NCBI GenBank assembly: GCA_019239425.1
Contig: JAFAZX010000022.1
Location: 1-64,000, forward strand
Direction: 5' to 3'
Length of the DNA: 64,000 nt
Source: Acidobacteriota bacterium
GTDB taxonomy: Bacteria; Acidobacteriota; Blastocatellia; Pyrinomonadales; Pyrinomonadaceae
In this document: positions 8,061-16,352 of the stretch, one piece after another
Numbering within the stretch: position 1 is the stretch's first letter
How the letters are laid out: the number at the start of each line of letters is the position of its first letter
Notes under the pieces: model-generated
What the model saw: the letters and a program-made list of their open reading frames with translations, nothing else
The model's database searches: none
Told to the model about the DNA's origin: nothing
Translations under genes and position numbers: made by a program

Positions 8061-9140
8061 ATGGCGAGCGCCGGGCATGCAGTCCAACAGAACATCGCGG
8101 CCGGCCTTTTGGCCGGAAGCGTTACACGCGACCGGCGCGCGAAGTGGTGGCGCCGGACGGGCTCGAAGTCGCGCGGCTTCCGCTACGAGACGGCCGACGG
8201 GCGGCGCATCGAAGACGAGGCCGCTTTGGAGCGCATCCGCTCGCTCGTCATCCCGCCCGCGTGGGGCGACGTGCGCATCGCGCCCTCGCCGCGCAGCTCC
8301 CTGCAGGCGGTCGGCCTCGACAAGATGGGGCGCGTCCAGCGCATCTACCACCCCTCTTTCGTCGCGAGCCGCGCCCGCCGCAAGTACAAAAAGATCGAGC
8401 GCTTCGGCGAGGCGCTGCCCCTCCTGCGCCGGAAGGCCAACGAGGACATCGCGCGCGAGGGGCTGGGCAAGGAGCGCGTACTCGCCGTCGTCGTCCGTCT
8501 GATTAACGACCTCTACTTCCGCGTCGGCTCCGAGGAGAGCGTGAAGCGTTACCGCACCTACGGCGTGACGACGCTCCGCAACCGGCACCTCGAGATCAAA
8601 AGGGGCGGCCGGCTGGAGTTTAGCTTCGTCGGCAAGCACCACATCAAGCACCGGCGCATCCTGGTCGACGAAGAGCTCGCCGCGCTCGTCCGCGACATCA
8701 AGGCCATCGGCGGCCCGCGCCTCTTCGAGTACGTCGGCGAGGACGGGCGGGTGCGCGCCGTCACCCCGCGCGACGTGAACGACTACATCAAGGCCGCGGC
8801 CGGCGCGGAGTTCTCGGCCAAAGATTTTCGGACGTGGGGCGGGACGCTTTTGGCGGCCGTCGAGCTGGGCGAGCTCGGCTGCTGCGAAGACCCGAAGGCC
8901 GTGAAGAAGAACCTGGTCGCGGCCGTCAGGCGCGTGGCCGAACGCCTGGGGAACACGCCGGGCGTCTGCCGCTCCTGCTACATCCACCCGAAGGTGCTCG
9001 AAGCTTACGAGCGCGGCAAGTCACTCGAAGAGTTCCGCCCGCGCCGCGCGCGCCGACTGATACGGCGGCAGCAGCCCGACTACAGCGTCGAAGAGCTAGC
9101 GCTGCTCGAGCTGCTGCGCGCGCGCAGGAGCGGCTCATAA
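8061..9140 (+). CDS. DNA topoisomerase IB
   Basis: A eukaryotic/poxvirus-type topoisomerase IB, 359 residues from the ATG at 8061. It relaxes supercoils through a 3'-phosphotyrosine intermediate. Visible features are RSLVIPPAWGDVRI, KYRTYG-like VKRYRTYGVTTL, the catalytic KHHIKHRRI strand, KDFRTWGGTLLA with an active-site Arg, and RSCYIHPKVLEAY with the nucleophilic Tyr (Y307 in this numbering). The frame is open back to a GTG at 7971, but that codon lies in repeat B2. The ATG at 8061 has GGGGG ten bases upstream, while an ATG at 8034 has no clear ribosome site. Its last bases overlap the end of the convergent gene at 9135. Confidence 0.93.
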   Translation: MASAGHAVQQNIAAGLLAGSVTRDRRAKWWRRTGSKSRGFRYETADGRRIEDEAALERIRSLVIPPAWGDVRIAPSPRSSLQAVGLDKMGRVQRIYHPSFVASRARRKYKKIERFGEALPLLRRKANEDIAREGLGKERVLAVVVRLINDLYFRVGSEESVKRYRTYGVTTLRNRHLEIKRGGRLEFSFVGKHHIKHRRILVDEELAALVRDIKAIGGPRLFEYVGEDGRVRAVTPRDVNDYIKAAAGAEFSAKDFRTWGGTLLAAVELGELGCCEDPKAVKKNLVAAVRRVAERLGNTPGVCRSCYIHPKVLEAYERGKSLEEFRPRRARRLIRRQQPDYSVEELALLELLRARRSGS

Positions 9141-9791
9141 GACCTGCCAGCGGACGGTGACCGACTCGCCCGGCACGTACGCGACGACCTTCAGCTTGGC
9201 GAGGAGCTGGAAGTCCTTGTGGTGCCGGTCGGTGAGGCGGACGAGGTAGATGTATCCGACCTTGATGGGCGCGCTCGCCACGGACTTGCCTTCGGCGAAG
9301 AGCTGCCCCGACTCCTGCAACTCCTGAAACGTCTGCGGCCGGCGCTCCTTGAGGACGAAGACCTTGTCGCCCTCGGCGTGGAGCGAGGCGAAGCCCTGCG
9401 ACATCCCGACCGTCTCCTCGAAGCCGTAGCGCTTCTTCAACTCGGCCGCGTCGCCGAGGTCGAGGATGACGCCGACGCGCCCGCCCTCGATGCCGACCGA
9501 GAAGTTGTCGGCGTAGTAGCTGCCGAAGTCGAGGTCGCTGCAGCGGTTCTTCGTCTCGTTCTCCTGGAAGATGCGCCCGTACTTCCCGTCGGCGAGGCAG
9601 AGCGAACTCGAAAGGGGGTCGAGCGTGTAGAGCGTCGTGACGTTGCCCGCGTCACGCGCCTCCTCGCGCGGGGCGCCGAGCCCGCCCGCCCCGTTCGCCC
9701 CGTTCATCCCCGACTGCGCCCGCGCCTGCGCGCACACAAACAGACAGAAGAGGCAGGGCGTCAGGGCGAAGAGCAACCTTCTCACAGACAT
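9135..9791 (-). CDS. Secreted hypothetical protein
   Basis: 218 residues. A clear signal peptide (RLLFALTPCLFCLFVCAQARAQ) is followed by a Gly/Asn-rich linker and a soluble domain. This domain contains a pair of cysteines (SSSLCLADG, KNRCSDLDFG), a GGRVGVILDLGD strand and KVGYIYLVRLTDR. The pattern suggests an exported single-domain protein of unknown function; I do not recognise the family. Its 3' end overlaps the topoisomerase gene by six bases on the other strand. No partner gene is in the same transcript. Confidence 0.7.
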   Translation of the reverse strand: MSVRRLLFALTPCLFCLFVCAQARAQSGMNGANGAGGLGAPREEARDAGNVTTLYTLDPLSSSLCLADGKYGRIFQENETKNRCSDLDFGSYYADNFSVGIEGGRVGVILDLGDAAELKKRYGFEETVGMSQGFASLHAEGDKVFVLKERRPQTFQELQESGQLFAEGKSVASAPIKVGYIYLVRLTDRHHKDFQLLAKLKVVAYVPGESVTVRWQVL

Positions 9792-9908
9792 GGTTCACCT
9801 CCATTCGGCGGCCGACTCGGAAAGGGAAGGGAGACGTTCGAGCCCGAGGGCTCTTAACAGAAACTTACACGCACGGGCCGGGCGCGTCGGCAAAGTTTTT
9901 GAGGAAGA

Positions 9909-9984
9909 GTGTTGGGTACTGGGTGCTGGGTGCTGGGTAGAACCAGCTTTTACCCAACACCCAGCACCCAGCACCCAGCACCCT
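9909..9984. repeat. Family A inverted repeat (A4)
   Basis: GTGTTGGGTACTGGGTGCTG on the left and ACCCAACACCCAGCACCCAG on the right. The right arm ends at the stop codon of the minus-strand rtcB. Confidence 0.92.
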
Positions 9985-12473
9985 CAGTAGTGCTCGCTCG
10001 TCTTCTTGCCCTCGCCGCGGCCGCCCTTGCGTTCGGGCCTGCCTTTACCTTTACGCCGCTTCAGCTCGTCCACGCCCTTGAGCGAGGCGAGCGGCCAGAG
10101 GCTGTGCTCGATCTCCGCCAGCCCCGCGCCGACGACGGCCGCGACCACATCCTCCGAAGGCTTGTAGCAGGGCGCCGCCTCGTCCAGGGGCACGCGGCCG
10201 TCCGCGTTGACGACGATGCCGGCCTCGCGGTACTCGTCGTCCATCTTGCGCTGGTTGAGCGTGCGGTTGGCCTCGCCGCGCGAGATGCGACGGCCCGCGC
10301 CGTGGTTGACCGAGAAGCCACTCCGCTCCGCGCCCGCGAGGGGACGGAGGATGTAGCTCCAGTCCTTGTTGCTGCCGGGGATGAGCACGGGGTGGCCCTT
10401 CTCCTCCCAGACGGTGCCTTTCAGGAACGGGTGCCCCGCGGGGAAGGCGCGCGTCGCGCCCTTGCGGTGCACCCACACGTCTCCGAACTCCGGGTGCCAC
10501 TCCTTCTGCACGAGGTTGTGGCTGATCTCGTAGACGAGTTCGAGCTCCTCCCCGAACACTTCGCGGAACGCCTCCGACACCTGCTCGAAGATGACGAGCC
10601 GGTTCAGGATGGCGTAGTTGCCGCCCGCCGCGACCGCGTTCAGGTAGTCGCGGTAGTGCTTCGAGTCCGGCGTGAAGTAGCCGAGGTCGATGTCCTTCAG
10701 CAGCTCAGGGTGCTCCTCGCGCGCCAGCTCGAAGTAGTTCGTCGCGAGCCCGTGCCCGAACCCGCGCGAGCCTGTGTGCACCTGCACGAAGAGCGTCCCC
10801 GTCTGGCTGCTGCGCTGCAACTCGATGAAGTGGTTGCCGCCGCCGAGGCTCCCCATCTGGTCGCGCCCGCGCTCGGGCCGCCCCTTGCCGCCGTATGGAA
10901 TCTGCCAGTCGTCGTCGACGGGGATGCGGTGGCGCTCCGCGTGGCTGCGGTCGAACGTCGCCCCGTACTTCTCGACGTAATACTCCGCGCCCCCGCGCAC
11001 GAGGTTCTGGAACTCCTCGTCCGACAGACGCCCGAGCTTCAAGCTCTTCCCGCCGAACCCCATGTTCACGCGCCCCATCACCGCCCGGTTGAACTCCAAC
11101 CGCCTCTCCGGCGTCGCCGCCTCCGCCTCGACATTTGACCGCGCCGACATCATCCCGCAGTTGTGCACGAACACACCCGCGTCCAAAGCGAAGTTCCCGT
11201 ACCCCGGCACCGTCAGACAGTAAACATCCGCCCTCTGTGCGAGAGGCTCAACCGAGACGACCTTGTGGTTGTAGCCGTGACGCCAGCGGCGGTGATTATG
11301 AATCCCGAAGCCGCCCGTTAACGTCTCGCCGCAGGTCTCGCAAACGTGCTGACGGTGCGCGACCTCGGACGATTTGCGACGCCCTTCGGGACTCGTGTTG
11401 TATGCAACCAGGTAAGTCTTCCCGCGCTCGCCGTTGCCAGCGACCGATGCGCGAAAGTGTTCGGGCTTTTCCGCCATATAGGCGAGGATGTTCTTCGTCC
11501 CGCGCTCCGCGAAGTAAGCATGGCCCTCAGCCGTCTGCGCTTTCGCCGCGAGCGCACGCACCCTGCGTTCCTCGAATTCCGCCGACTGGAAGTGTGTAAA
11601 CTTCTCCGCGTGCGAGCGGTGGTAGCGCATGTGGTCGCGGTCGCCCATGAACTGTAAGTTCTCCGGGCGATTGTCCGAGGGGGTGAAGTTCAGGTGATGA
11701 ATCACCGTCTTCTGACCCTCGAAGCGGGGAACCACGCCGAGCAATCCACCGCGCGCCATGAGCCAATGGACGCGCTGAGTTGTTCCCGTGGCTGGGTGCT
11801 GCACGAACCTGTAACCGTCCCTGTCGGCGTGCAGGTGAAACGGCATCAAGGAAGTCTCGGGTTCAAGCTCGCACGCCTGACGGTAGCTGCCGTCGCGGAG
11901 CATGAACTCGTGGTCGGGCGTGCAGGTAATTTCGCGGCCGTTGTCGAGTGTGACTTTGACGAGCGGCGCGTCGGTGCGCGTCCTTTTAGCCGTCGCTCTG
12001 GCGACGACAACCTTGTGCTCGGCCGAGAGCGCGTAGACGAGAATCTCGCCGCCGGTCTCGGCGAGTTCGCCGATGGGGCGCGAGTTTCCGTCAACGACGG
12101 GGACGAGTGTGTCGGCTGTGAAGCAGCCGATGTCGTAGCCCACAGGCCCCATGGCGACGGCGCCTTCGGCGGCGTCGGTGATGAGGACGCAGCCGACGGG
12201 GACGCCGTAGCCGTAGTGCGCGTCGGGCGTAATCACCACCATGCGCACGCCGGGGAAGCGCGTGGCGTTGACGATCTGTCGGTAGAGAATCTCCTCGGCC
12301 GCCTCCAACAGTTGAGGCGTGAAGAAGAGGCGGACGCGGCAGTCGCCCGTGTCCTCGGTCTTCAGCTCATAAAACCCCTCGCCGTTCCAGCGCGCGAGGT
12401 GCTTCCAGTTCGAAGCGTTGACTAACTTCTCGGCCGGTTTCAAAGCCTTCGAGTCGTTGCTCTGCTTGCTCAT
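9984..12473 (-). CDS. rtcB: RNA-splicing ligase RtcB, interrupted by an intein
   Basis: An 829-residue precursor. The ligase halves are residues 1-116 and 439-829, giving about 507 residues after splicing, normal for RtcB. RtcB joins RNA 2',3'-cyclic phosphate to 5'-OH ends using GTP and Mn2+. Visible motifs are PDAHYGYGVPVG, GYDIG|CGMMSARSN (the metal-ligand Cys is intein +1), MGSLGGGNHFIEL, QVHTGSRGFGH, SHNLVQKE and SVNHGAGRR, whose His carries the GMP. The intein occupies residues 117-438. The ATG at 12473 follows GGAG. The gene is alone, without rtcA or archease nearby. The C-terminal tail is lysine/arginine-rich and the stop touches repeat A4. Confidence 0.96.
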   Translation of the reverse strand: MSKQSNDSKALKPAEKLVNASNWKHLARWNGEGFYELKTEDTGDCRVRLFFTPQLLEAAEEILYRQIVNATRFPGVRMVVITPDAHYGYGVPVGCVLITDAAEGAVAMGPVGYDIGCFTADTLVPVVDGNSRPIGELAETGGEILVYALSAEHKVVVARATAKRTRTDAPLVKVTLDNGREITCTPDHEFMLRDGSYRQACELEPETSLMPFHLHADRDGYRFVQHPATGTTQRVHWLMARGGLLGVVPRFEGQKTVIHHLNFTPSDNRPENLQFMGDRDHMRYHRSHAEKFTHFQSAEFEERRVRALAAKAQTAEGHAYFAERGTKNILAYMAEKPEHFRASVAGNGERGKTYLVAYNTSPEGRRKSSEVAHRQHVCETCGETLTGGFGIHNHRRWRHGYNHKVVSVEPLAQRADVYCLTVPGYGNFALDAGVFVHNCGMMSARSNVEAEAATPERRLEFNRAVMGRVNMGFGGKSLKLGRLSDEEFQNLVRGGAEYYVEKYGATFDRSHAERHRIPVDDDWQIPYGGKGRPERGRDQMGSLGGGNHFIELQRSSQTGTLFVQVHTGSRGFGHGLATNYFELAREEHPELLKDIDLGYFTPDSKHYRDYLNAVAAGGNYAILNRLVIFEQVSEAFREVFGEELELVYEISHNLVQKEWHPEFGDVWVHRKGATRAFPAGHPFLKGTVWEEKGHPVLIPGSNKDWSYILRPLAGAERSGFSVNHGAGRRISRGEANRTLNQRKMDDEYREAGIVVNADGRVPLDEAAPCYKPSEDVVAAVVGAGLAEIEHSLWPLASLKGVDELKRRKGKGRPERKGGRGEGKKTSEHY
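11160..12125 (-). mobile_element. Intein with HNH homing-endonuclease-like domain in RtcB
   Basis: 322 residues (117-438 of the precursor). It starts with Cys (CFTADTLVPV, block A), has block B GREITCTPDHEF (T185..H188), and ends VYCLTVPGYGNFALDAG then VFVHN before Cys439: penultimate His, terminal Asn and Cys +1, the standard class 1 splicing residues. The middle contains an HNH-type motif: IHHLNFTPSDNRPENL, followed by MGDRDHMRYH (residues 258-285). Further on is a Cys2-His cluster, HVCETCG...GIHNHRRWRHG (376-400), that could bind zinc. No LAGLIDADG motif is seen. All splicing residues are intact, so it is probably active. Confidence 0.93.
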
Positions 12474-12530
12474 GTAACTCCTACGTCAGTCCCTTTCGGA
12501 CTCAGTTCGGCGACCGCTCGCGGGTCGCAC
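12474..12530 (-). promoter_or_regulatory. Possible structured 5' leader of rtcB
   Basis: Immediately upstream of the rtcB start the minus strand can fold two hairpins: 12488-12502 (AGTCC/GGACT around a GAAAG loop) and 12510-12528 (GCGACC/GGTCGC). I recognise no riboswitch class. The rest of the gap to 12757 shows nothing else that I can name. Confidence 0.3.
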
Positions 12531-12757
12531 GTTCCAACAGGCGGAAGGCGGCAAAGCGGCATCCCCTTCCTTTCAACGAAGGTCTTTCGGGGGACGTGTC
12601 CGCCCCCGCCCCACACCTTTCTCCGCCACAGAAATAGATGTTAGTTGCCCGAGAGCATAACACCGGCGCCCGCCCTCGGGCCATTACCACTTGCGGGGCC
12701 GTCTGGTAGAATGGCGCCAAATCGTACCCGACATTCGTTGCCAGGAGGAGAGCTTGT

Positions 12758-12979
12758 ATGAAGAGATTCGCTTGCGTAGCTTTACTCGCTTCCGCTTTCG
12801 CCGTCCCGGCCGTCGCGCAGGAGTCCGGCTCGGCCAAGGCGCAGAAGGAGAGCGTTCAAGCCGCGGAGAAGGCGGCGAAGCAGAAGGTTAAGGAAGGGCA
12901 GGACTGCGACCCGAACAGGGCCGGCGTCAGGTGCAGCCGCCCGAAGCCGAAGAAGGTCTGGTTCTTCGGGAAAGCTTAG
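12758..12979 (+). CDS. Small secreted lysine-rich protein
   Basis: 73 residues. The signal peptide is MKRFACVALLASAFAVPAVA, cut near AQE. The mature part is about 53 residues with many K, A and E (AEKAAKQKVKEG), two cysteines (DCDP, RCSRP) and a basic end KPKPKKVW-like. A strong AGGAGGAG lies at 12743-12750 before the ATG. It stands alone, upstream of repeat B3. The two cysteines could form a disulphide in the periplasm. The family is not recognised. Confidence 0.7.
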   Translation: MKRFACVALLASAFAVPAVAQESGSAKAQKESVQAAEKAAKQKVKEGQDCDPNRAGVRCSRPKPKKVWFFGKA

Positions 12980-13016
12980 GGCCTCCATACACGTCTGTAA
13001 TCCGGGAACAGACAAT

Positions 13017-13089
13017 TCACCACAGAGACACAGGGGCACAGCTTTGAAGGCATAACGCTTCAAGCTGTGCCTCTGTGTCTCTGTGGTGA
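13017..13089. repeat. Family B inverted repeat (B3)
   Basis: TCACCACAGAGACACAG... mirrored by ...CTGTGTCTCTGTGGTGA; inner arms AGCTTTGAAG and CTTCAAGCT. It lies between convergent genes. Confidence 0.92.
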
Positions 13090-13130
13090 ACCTTATCCCC
13101 TATATAACTCAAGGGTGATTCGAACTAGCC

Positions 13131-13652
13131 CTAAGCTCCATCAAGCGCCGCGACTACCTCGGCGGCAAGCTCTTCGGCACCTGCTTCGGGCGCGACCGTA
13201 ACGCGGAGGTCTGCTTGACGGTAGGCCGCGAGCCTCTCTTCGTAGAGGCTCGCGGCGCGTTCGGTGTCGCGCGCGAAGGGGCGCGAGTCGCGGTCGCCTT
13301 CCCGGTCGATGCGCCGGAGGCAGAGTTCGAACGGCGCGTCGAGCCAGACCGAGAGGCAGCCGTGCTCCGCGACGAGCGAGCGGTTGCGCGCGAGCGTCCA
13401 GGCTCCGCCGCCGGTGGCGACCACGCGCGCTTCACCTTTTTCAAGAACATGACTGAGGGCGCGCGTCTCCGCCTCGCGGAAATATTCTTCGCCCTCTTCG
13501 TCAATCAACTCGCGCGGGCCGCGGCCTTCGAGTTCACGCACCGCGTCGTCGAGGTCGACGAAGGGCGCGCCCAAAATATCCGCGAGCGCGCGGCCGACCG
13601 TCGTCTTGCCCGCGCCCATGAAGCCCGTGATGACGACCACGCGGCGGCTCAT
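13131..13652 (-). CDS. aroK: Shikimate kinase
   Basis: 173 residues from ATG 13652. It phosphorylates shikimate with ATP in chorismate synthesis. Visible are the P-loop GFMGAGKTTVGRALA, the substrate motif FVDLDD, EEYFREAETRAL with the conserved Arg, and VVATGGGAW. The frame runs further upstream inside aroA, but the ATG at 13652 overlaps the aroA stop (ATGA), which is a typical translational coupling and gives the normal length. So aroA-aroK form an operon. Confidence 0.95.
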   Translation of the reverse strand: MSRRVVVITGFMGAGKTTVGRALADILGAPFVDLDDAVRELEGRGPRELIDEEGEEYFREAETRALSHVLEKGEARVVATGGGAWTLARNRSLVAEHGCLSVWLDAPFELCLRRIDREGDRDSRPFARDTERAASLYEERLAAYRQADLRVTVAPEAGAEELAAEVVAALDGA

Positions 13653-14983
13653 CTCTCCGTCAGAGATTCGAGCAGGGGGAAGAACTCCGGGAAGGAGACG
13701 GCGACGCACTCCTCCGCGCCCTCGATCTCGGTCTCGCCTTCGGCCGCGAGCCCCGCGACGGCGAAGGCCATCGCGATGCGGTGGTCGCCGTAGGACTCGA
13801 CGCGCGCGCCGCGCAGTCGGACGGGGCCGTCGACCCGCAGGCCGTCTTCGAACTCCTCGACCTCGGCCCCCATCGCGCGCAGGTTCGTGACGGTGGCGCT
13901 GATGCGGTCTGACTCCTTCACGCGCAGTTCGCGCGCGTCGCGTATCTCCAGCCCGCCCTCGACGGCCGTGCCGACGACGGCCAGGACGGGAAGCTCGTCG
14001 ATGAGTTGCGGGACGAGCGGGCCGCGGATGACGTTCGCGCCGTGCGCCGAGGACTTAAGGCCGTCGCCGCCGCGCACTCGTATGAGGCCGGTCGGCTCGT
14101 TCGAAGTCTCCCTCTCGTCTTCGACCGAGAGTTCGAGGCCGAGTCCGCGCAGCGCGTCGAGCACGGCCGCGCGCGTGGGGTTGAGGCCGACGCCTTCCAG
14201 CTCAAGCTCCGAGCCGGGCAGCAGCGCGGCCGCCGCCAGGGGAAACGCCGCCGAGGAGATGTCGCCCGGCACCACAAGGTCGCGCGCCGTCAGACGCGAG
14301 CCGCCTTCGACCGAGACGCAGACGCGCCCGGCCTCGTCTGACATCTCTTTGGTTCTGACTTCGACGCCGAACCAGCGGAGCATGCGCTCCGTGTGGTCGC
14401 GCGTCTGCGCGGCGGGTTCGAAGACCTCCGTGCGCCCTTCGGCGCCGAGCCCCGCGAGCAGGACGCAGGACTTGACCTGCGCGCTGGCGACGGGCATCTC
14501 GTAGCGCACCGGGCGCAGAGGGCACCGGCCCTCGACCGTCAGAGGCGCGTGGCCGTCCACGGCCGAAAGGCGCGCGCCCATCTGCCCCAGGGGCTCCATC
14601 ACGCGTCCCATCGGCCGCCGGCTCAGAGACTCGTCGCCCGTGAGCACGGAGGTGAAAGGCTGCGCCGCGAGCACGCCGGCCATCAGGCGCATCGTCGTCC
14701 CCGAATTGCCGCAGTCGAGCCCGGTCGAGGGTTGACGAAAGCGCCGCCCGCCTTCGTCCGCGCCGACGCCCTCGACGCGCACGGTCGAGCCTTCGCGCCC
14801 GACGGGGACGCCGAGGCGGCGCAGGACTTCGAGCGTCGAACTACAGTCGGCGCTCGAAGAGAAGTTCGTGATGGTGGTGCGCCCGCGGGCGAGCGCCGCC
14901 AGCATCGCCGCGCGGTGCGAGACGGACTTGTCGCCGGGGACGCGTAAGCGGCCGCGCAGCCGCCTTGCGGGTCGAATCAGCAT
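13649..14983 (-). CDS. aroA: 3-phosphoshikimate 1-carboxyvinyltransferase (EPSP synthase)
   Basis: 444 residues, full length. It transfers enolpyruvate from PEP to shikimate 3-phosphate. Motifs are LRVPGDKSVSHRAAML at the start, DCGNSGTTMRLMAGV, LTGDESLSRRPMGRVMEPL and the C-terminal half LRVKESDRISATVTNLRAMG and YGDHRIAMAFAVAGL. It is first in the aroA-aroK pair and is preceded by the nested repeat A5/C2. Another shikimate gene is not in the window. Confidence 0.96.
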   Translation of the reverse strand: MLIRPARRLRGRLRVPGDKSVSHRAAMLAALARGRTTITNFSSSADCSSTLEVLRRLGVPVGREGSTVRVEGVGADEGGRRFRQPSTGLDCGNSGTTMRLMAGVLAAQPFTSVLTGDESLSRRPMGRVMEPLGQMGARLSAVDGHAPLTVEGRCPLRPVRYEMPVASAQVKSCVLLAGLGAEGRTEVFEPAAQTRDHTERMLRWFGVEVRTKEMSDEAGRVCVSVEGGSRLTARDLVVPGDISSAAFPLAAAALLPGSELELEGVGLNPTRAAVLDALRGLGLELSVEDERETSNEPTGLIRVRGGDGLKSSAHGANVIRGPLVPQLIDELPVLAVVGTAVEGGLEIRDARELRVKESDRISATVTNLRAMGAEVEEFEDGLRVDGPVRLRGARVESYGDHRIAMAFAVAGLAAEGETEIEGAEECVAVSFPEFFPLLESLTER

Positions 14984-15003
14984 GGGGCAATGTTAGCAGA
15001 ATC

Positions 15004-15110
15004 AGTAAGCGGTAGGCAGATGGCAGTAAGAGGGTGCTGGGTGTTAGGTGCTGGGTGCTGGTTTTACCCAACACCCAGAACCCAGCACCCTCCCTACTGC
15101 CTACTTTCTT
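15004..15110. repeat. Nested repeat: family C arms around family A (A5)
   Basis: Outer C arms GGTAGGCAGATGGCAGTAAG (15011-15030) and CTACTGCCTACTTTCTT (15094-15110) flank A arms (15033-15062 and 15065-15091). It has the same nesting as at 493-607. It lies between divergently transcribed genes. Confidence 0.88.
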
Positions 15111-15138
15111 GACAGTCGTGCGGCGGGCGTGTTAAACC

Positions 15139-15588
15139 GTGCAGGCTTCCTGTCGAGTTTCAAGTATTGAGCCTGTGACCGAAGAGACCGTCGAACTCAA
15201 GCTGCCGAGCCGCATCGAGGCCATCGGCGAGGCGGCGGCGTCCGTCGCGGACGCCGCGCGCAGGCTGGGCTTCGCCGAAGACGCGCTCTTCGGCATCGAC
15301 CTCGCCGTGCGCGAGGCCGTGACCAACGCCGTCCTGCACGGCAACCGGCAGGACGAGAACGTCCCCGTGGAGATTGGCATGTCGGGCACCGACGAAGGAC
15401 TCACGGTGACCGTGCGCGACCGCGGCGAGGGCTTCGACTTGTCGCACCTCCCAGACCCGACGGCCGAGGAGAACATCCTCAAAGCCTCCGGGCGTGGTAT
15501 CCTCTTCATGCGCACCTTCATGGACGAAGTCGCCTGGGAGCGCCCCGCCGGGGGCGGGACTCTCGTCCGCATGACCAAGAAGAAGTAA
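15139..15588 (+). CDS. RsbW-like anti-sigma factor / serine kinase
   Basis: 149 residues with a GHKL ATPase fold (HATPase_c_2). The N box is [18 protein letters not shown], the G1 box [10 protein letters not shown], and the G2 box [12 protein letters not shown]. RsbW-type proteins bind a sigma factor or phosphorylate a STAS antagonist in a partner switch. Its neighbour 107 bases downstream is a STAS protein, so the pair probably works together. The start is either GTG at 15139 or GTG at 15175 ([12 protein letters not shown]...); neither has a good ribosome site, so the N-terminus is uncertain. Confidence 0.88.
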   Translation: MQASCRVSSIEPVTEETVELKLPSRIEAIGEAAASVADAARRLGFAEDALFGIDLAVREAVTNAVLHGNRQDENVPVEIGMSGTDEGLTVTVRDRGEGFDLSHLPDPTAEENILKASGRGILFMRTFMDEVAWERPAGGGTLVRMTKKK

Positions 15589-15589
15589 T

Positions 15590-15676
15590 AAATAATTTTA
15601 GATTTTTGATTTTAGAATTTTCGATTCAGGGCGTCGCCGGTAAAATCGGAAATCAAAAATCTAAAATCAAAAATTC
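15590..15676. repeat. AT-rich inverted repeat (family E)
   Basis: TTTTAGATTTTTGATTTTAG near 15596-15615 is mirrored by AAATCAAAAATCTAAAATCA near 15650-15669. It lies between the RsbW-like and STAS genes, unlike most copies of the other families, which follow the last gene of a unit. Confidence 0.85.
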
Positions 15677-15695
15677 ACACAGGAGATTTCCCGCA

Positions 15696-16043
15696 ATGGC
15701 TGAACTGAACATCCGCGAGCGCCAGGCAGGGGACGTGACGATCCTCGACCTCGAAGGAAAGATCACCATCGGCGAGGGCAACGTCGCCCTGCGCAGCGCC
15801 ATCCGCCGCCTCGTCAGCGAGGGGAAGAAGAAGGTGCTGCTCAACCTGTCGGGCGTCAGCTACATGGATTCGAGCGGCATCGGCGAGCTGGTCTCCAGCC
15901 ACACCACCATCAGCCGCGAGAAGGGCCAGCTCAAGATGCTCGGCCTCGGCGAGAAGATCAAGGAGCTGCTCGTCATCACCAAGCTCCTCACGGTCTTCGA
16001 CACCTACTCGGACGAACCCTCGGCGCTCAACAGCTTCCAATAG
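15696..16043 (+). CDS. STAS-domain anti-sigma factor antagonist
   Basis: 115 residues, a single STAS domain ([21 protein letters not shown] start, [19 protein letters not shown] centre). The Ser in DSSGIG is the usual phosphorylation site of SpoIIAA/RsbV proteins. The ATG at 15696 has AGGAGA ten bases upstream. It should be controlled by the kinase just upstream. The target sigma factor is not obvious; the ECF-like factor at 58.3 kb is far away. The TAG stop abuts repeat D1. Confidence 0.93.
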   Translation: MAELNIRERQAGDVTILDLEGKITIGEGNVALRSAIRRLVSEGKKKVLLNLSGVSYMDSSGIGELVSSHTTISREKGQLKMLGLGEKIKELLVITKLLTVFDTYSDEPSALNSFQ

Positions 16044-16131
16044 TGATAAGTGATGAGTGACAAGTGATGAGTGAGGGCGGGAACTTCTTCGGTTCCTTCT
16101 TATCACTCATCACTTATTACCTATCACTTCA
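16042..16131. repeat. Family D inverted repeat (D1)
   Basis: AGTGATAAGTGATGAGTGAC on the left, and CTTATCACTCATCACTTATT then CCTATCACTT on the right. The second copy is at 61962. Confidence 0.88.
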
Positions 16132-16263
16132 CCCTTCCCCCTTCCGCCCCGGCGAGGTGTCTCCTGCCCGCGCGCCCTCGTCAAAGGCCGTTTGTTCGCC
16201 GGCCGCCTGCCCTGTTAACCTTGCACCTCTGCGCCAACCCACGCGGGAAATCCGGAGTCTAAG

Positions 16264-16333
16264 GACAGTAATCAGTAGGCTCCCGCTTAGCGTGCGCTGA
16301 CCTTAGTTTTTCTACTGACTACTAACTACCGTC
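16264..16333. repeat. Family F imperfect inverted repeat
   Basis: GACAGTAATCAGTAGGC (16264) against CTACTGACTACTAACTACCG (16312). It is just upstream of the ATG at 16353. The remainder of 16132-16352 shows no gene. Confidence 0.6.
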
Positions 16334-16352
16334 TAATTTTAGAAGGTTTTCG

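Noticed and set aside
12474..12530. Hammerhead-type ribozyme in the rtcB leader
   Set aside because: CTGAGTCCGAAAGG resembles part of the core, but CUGANGA and the cleavage triplet are not arranged correctly.
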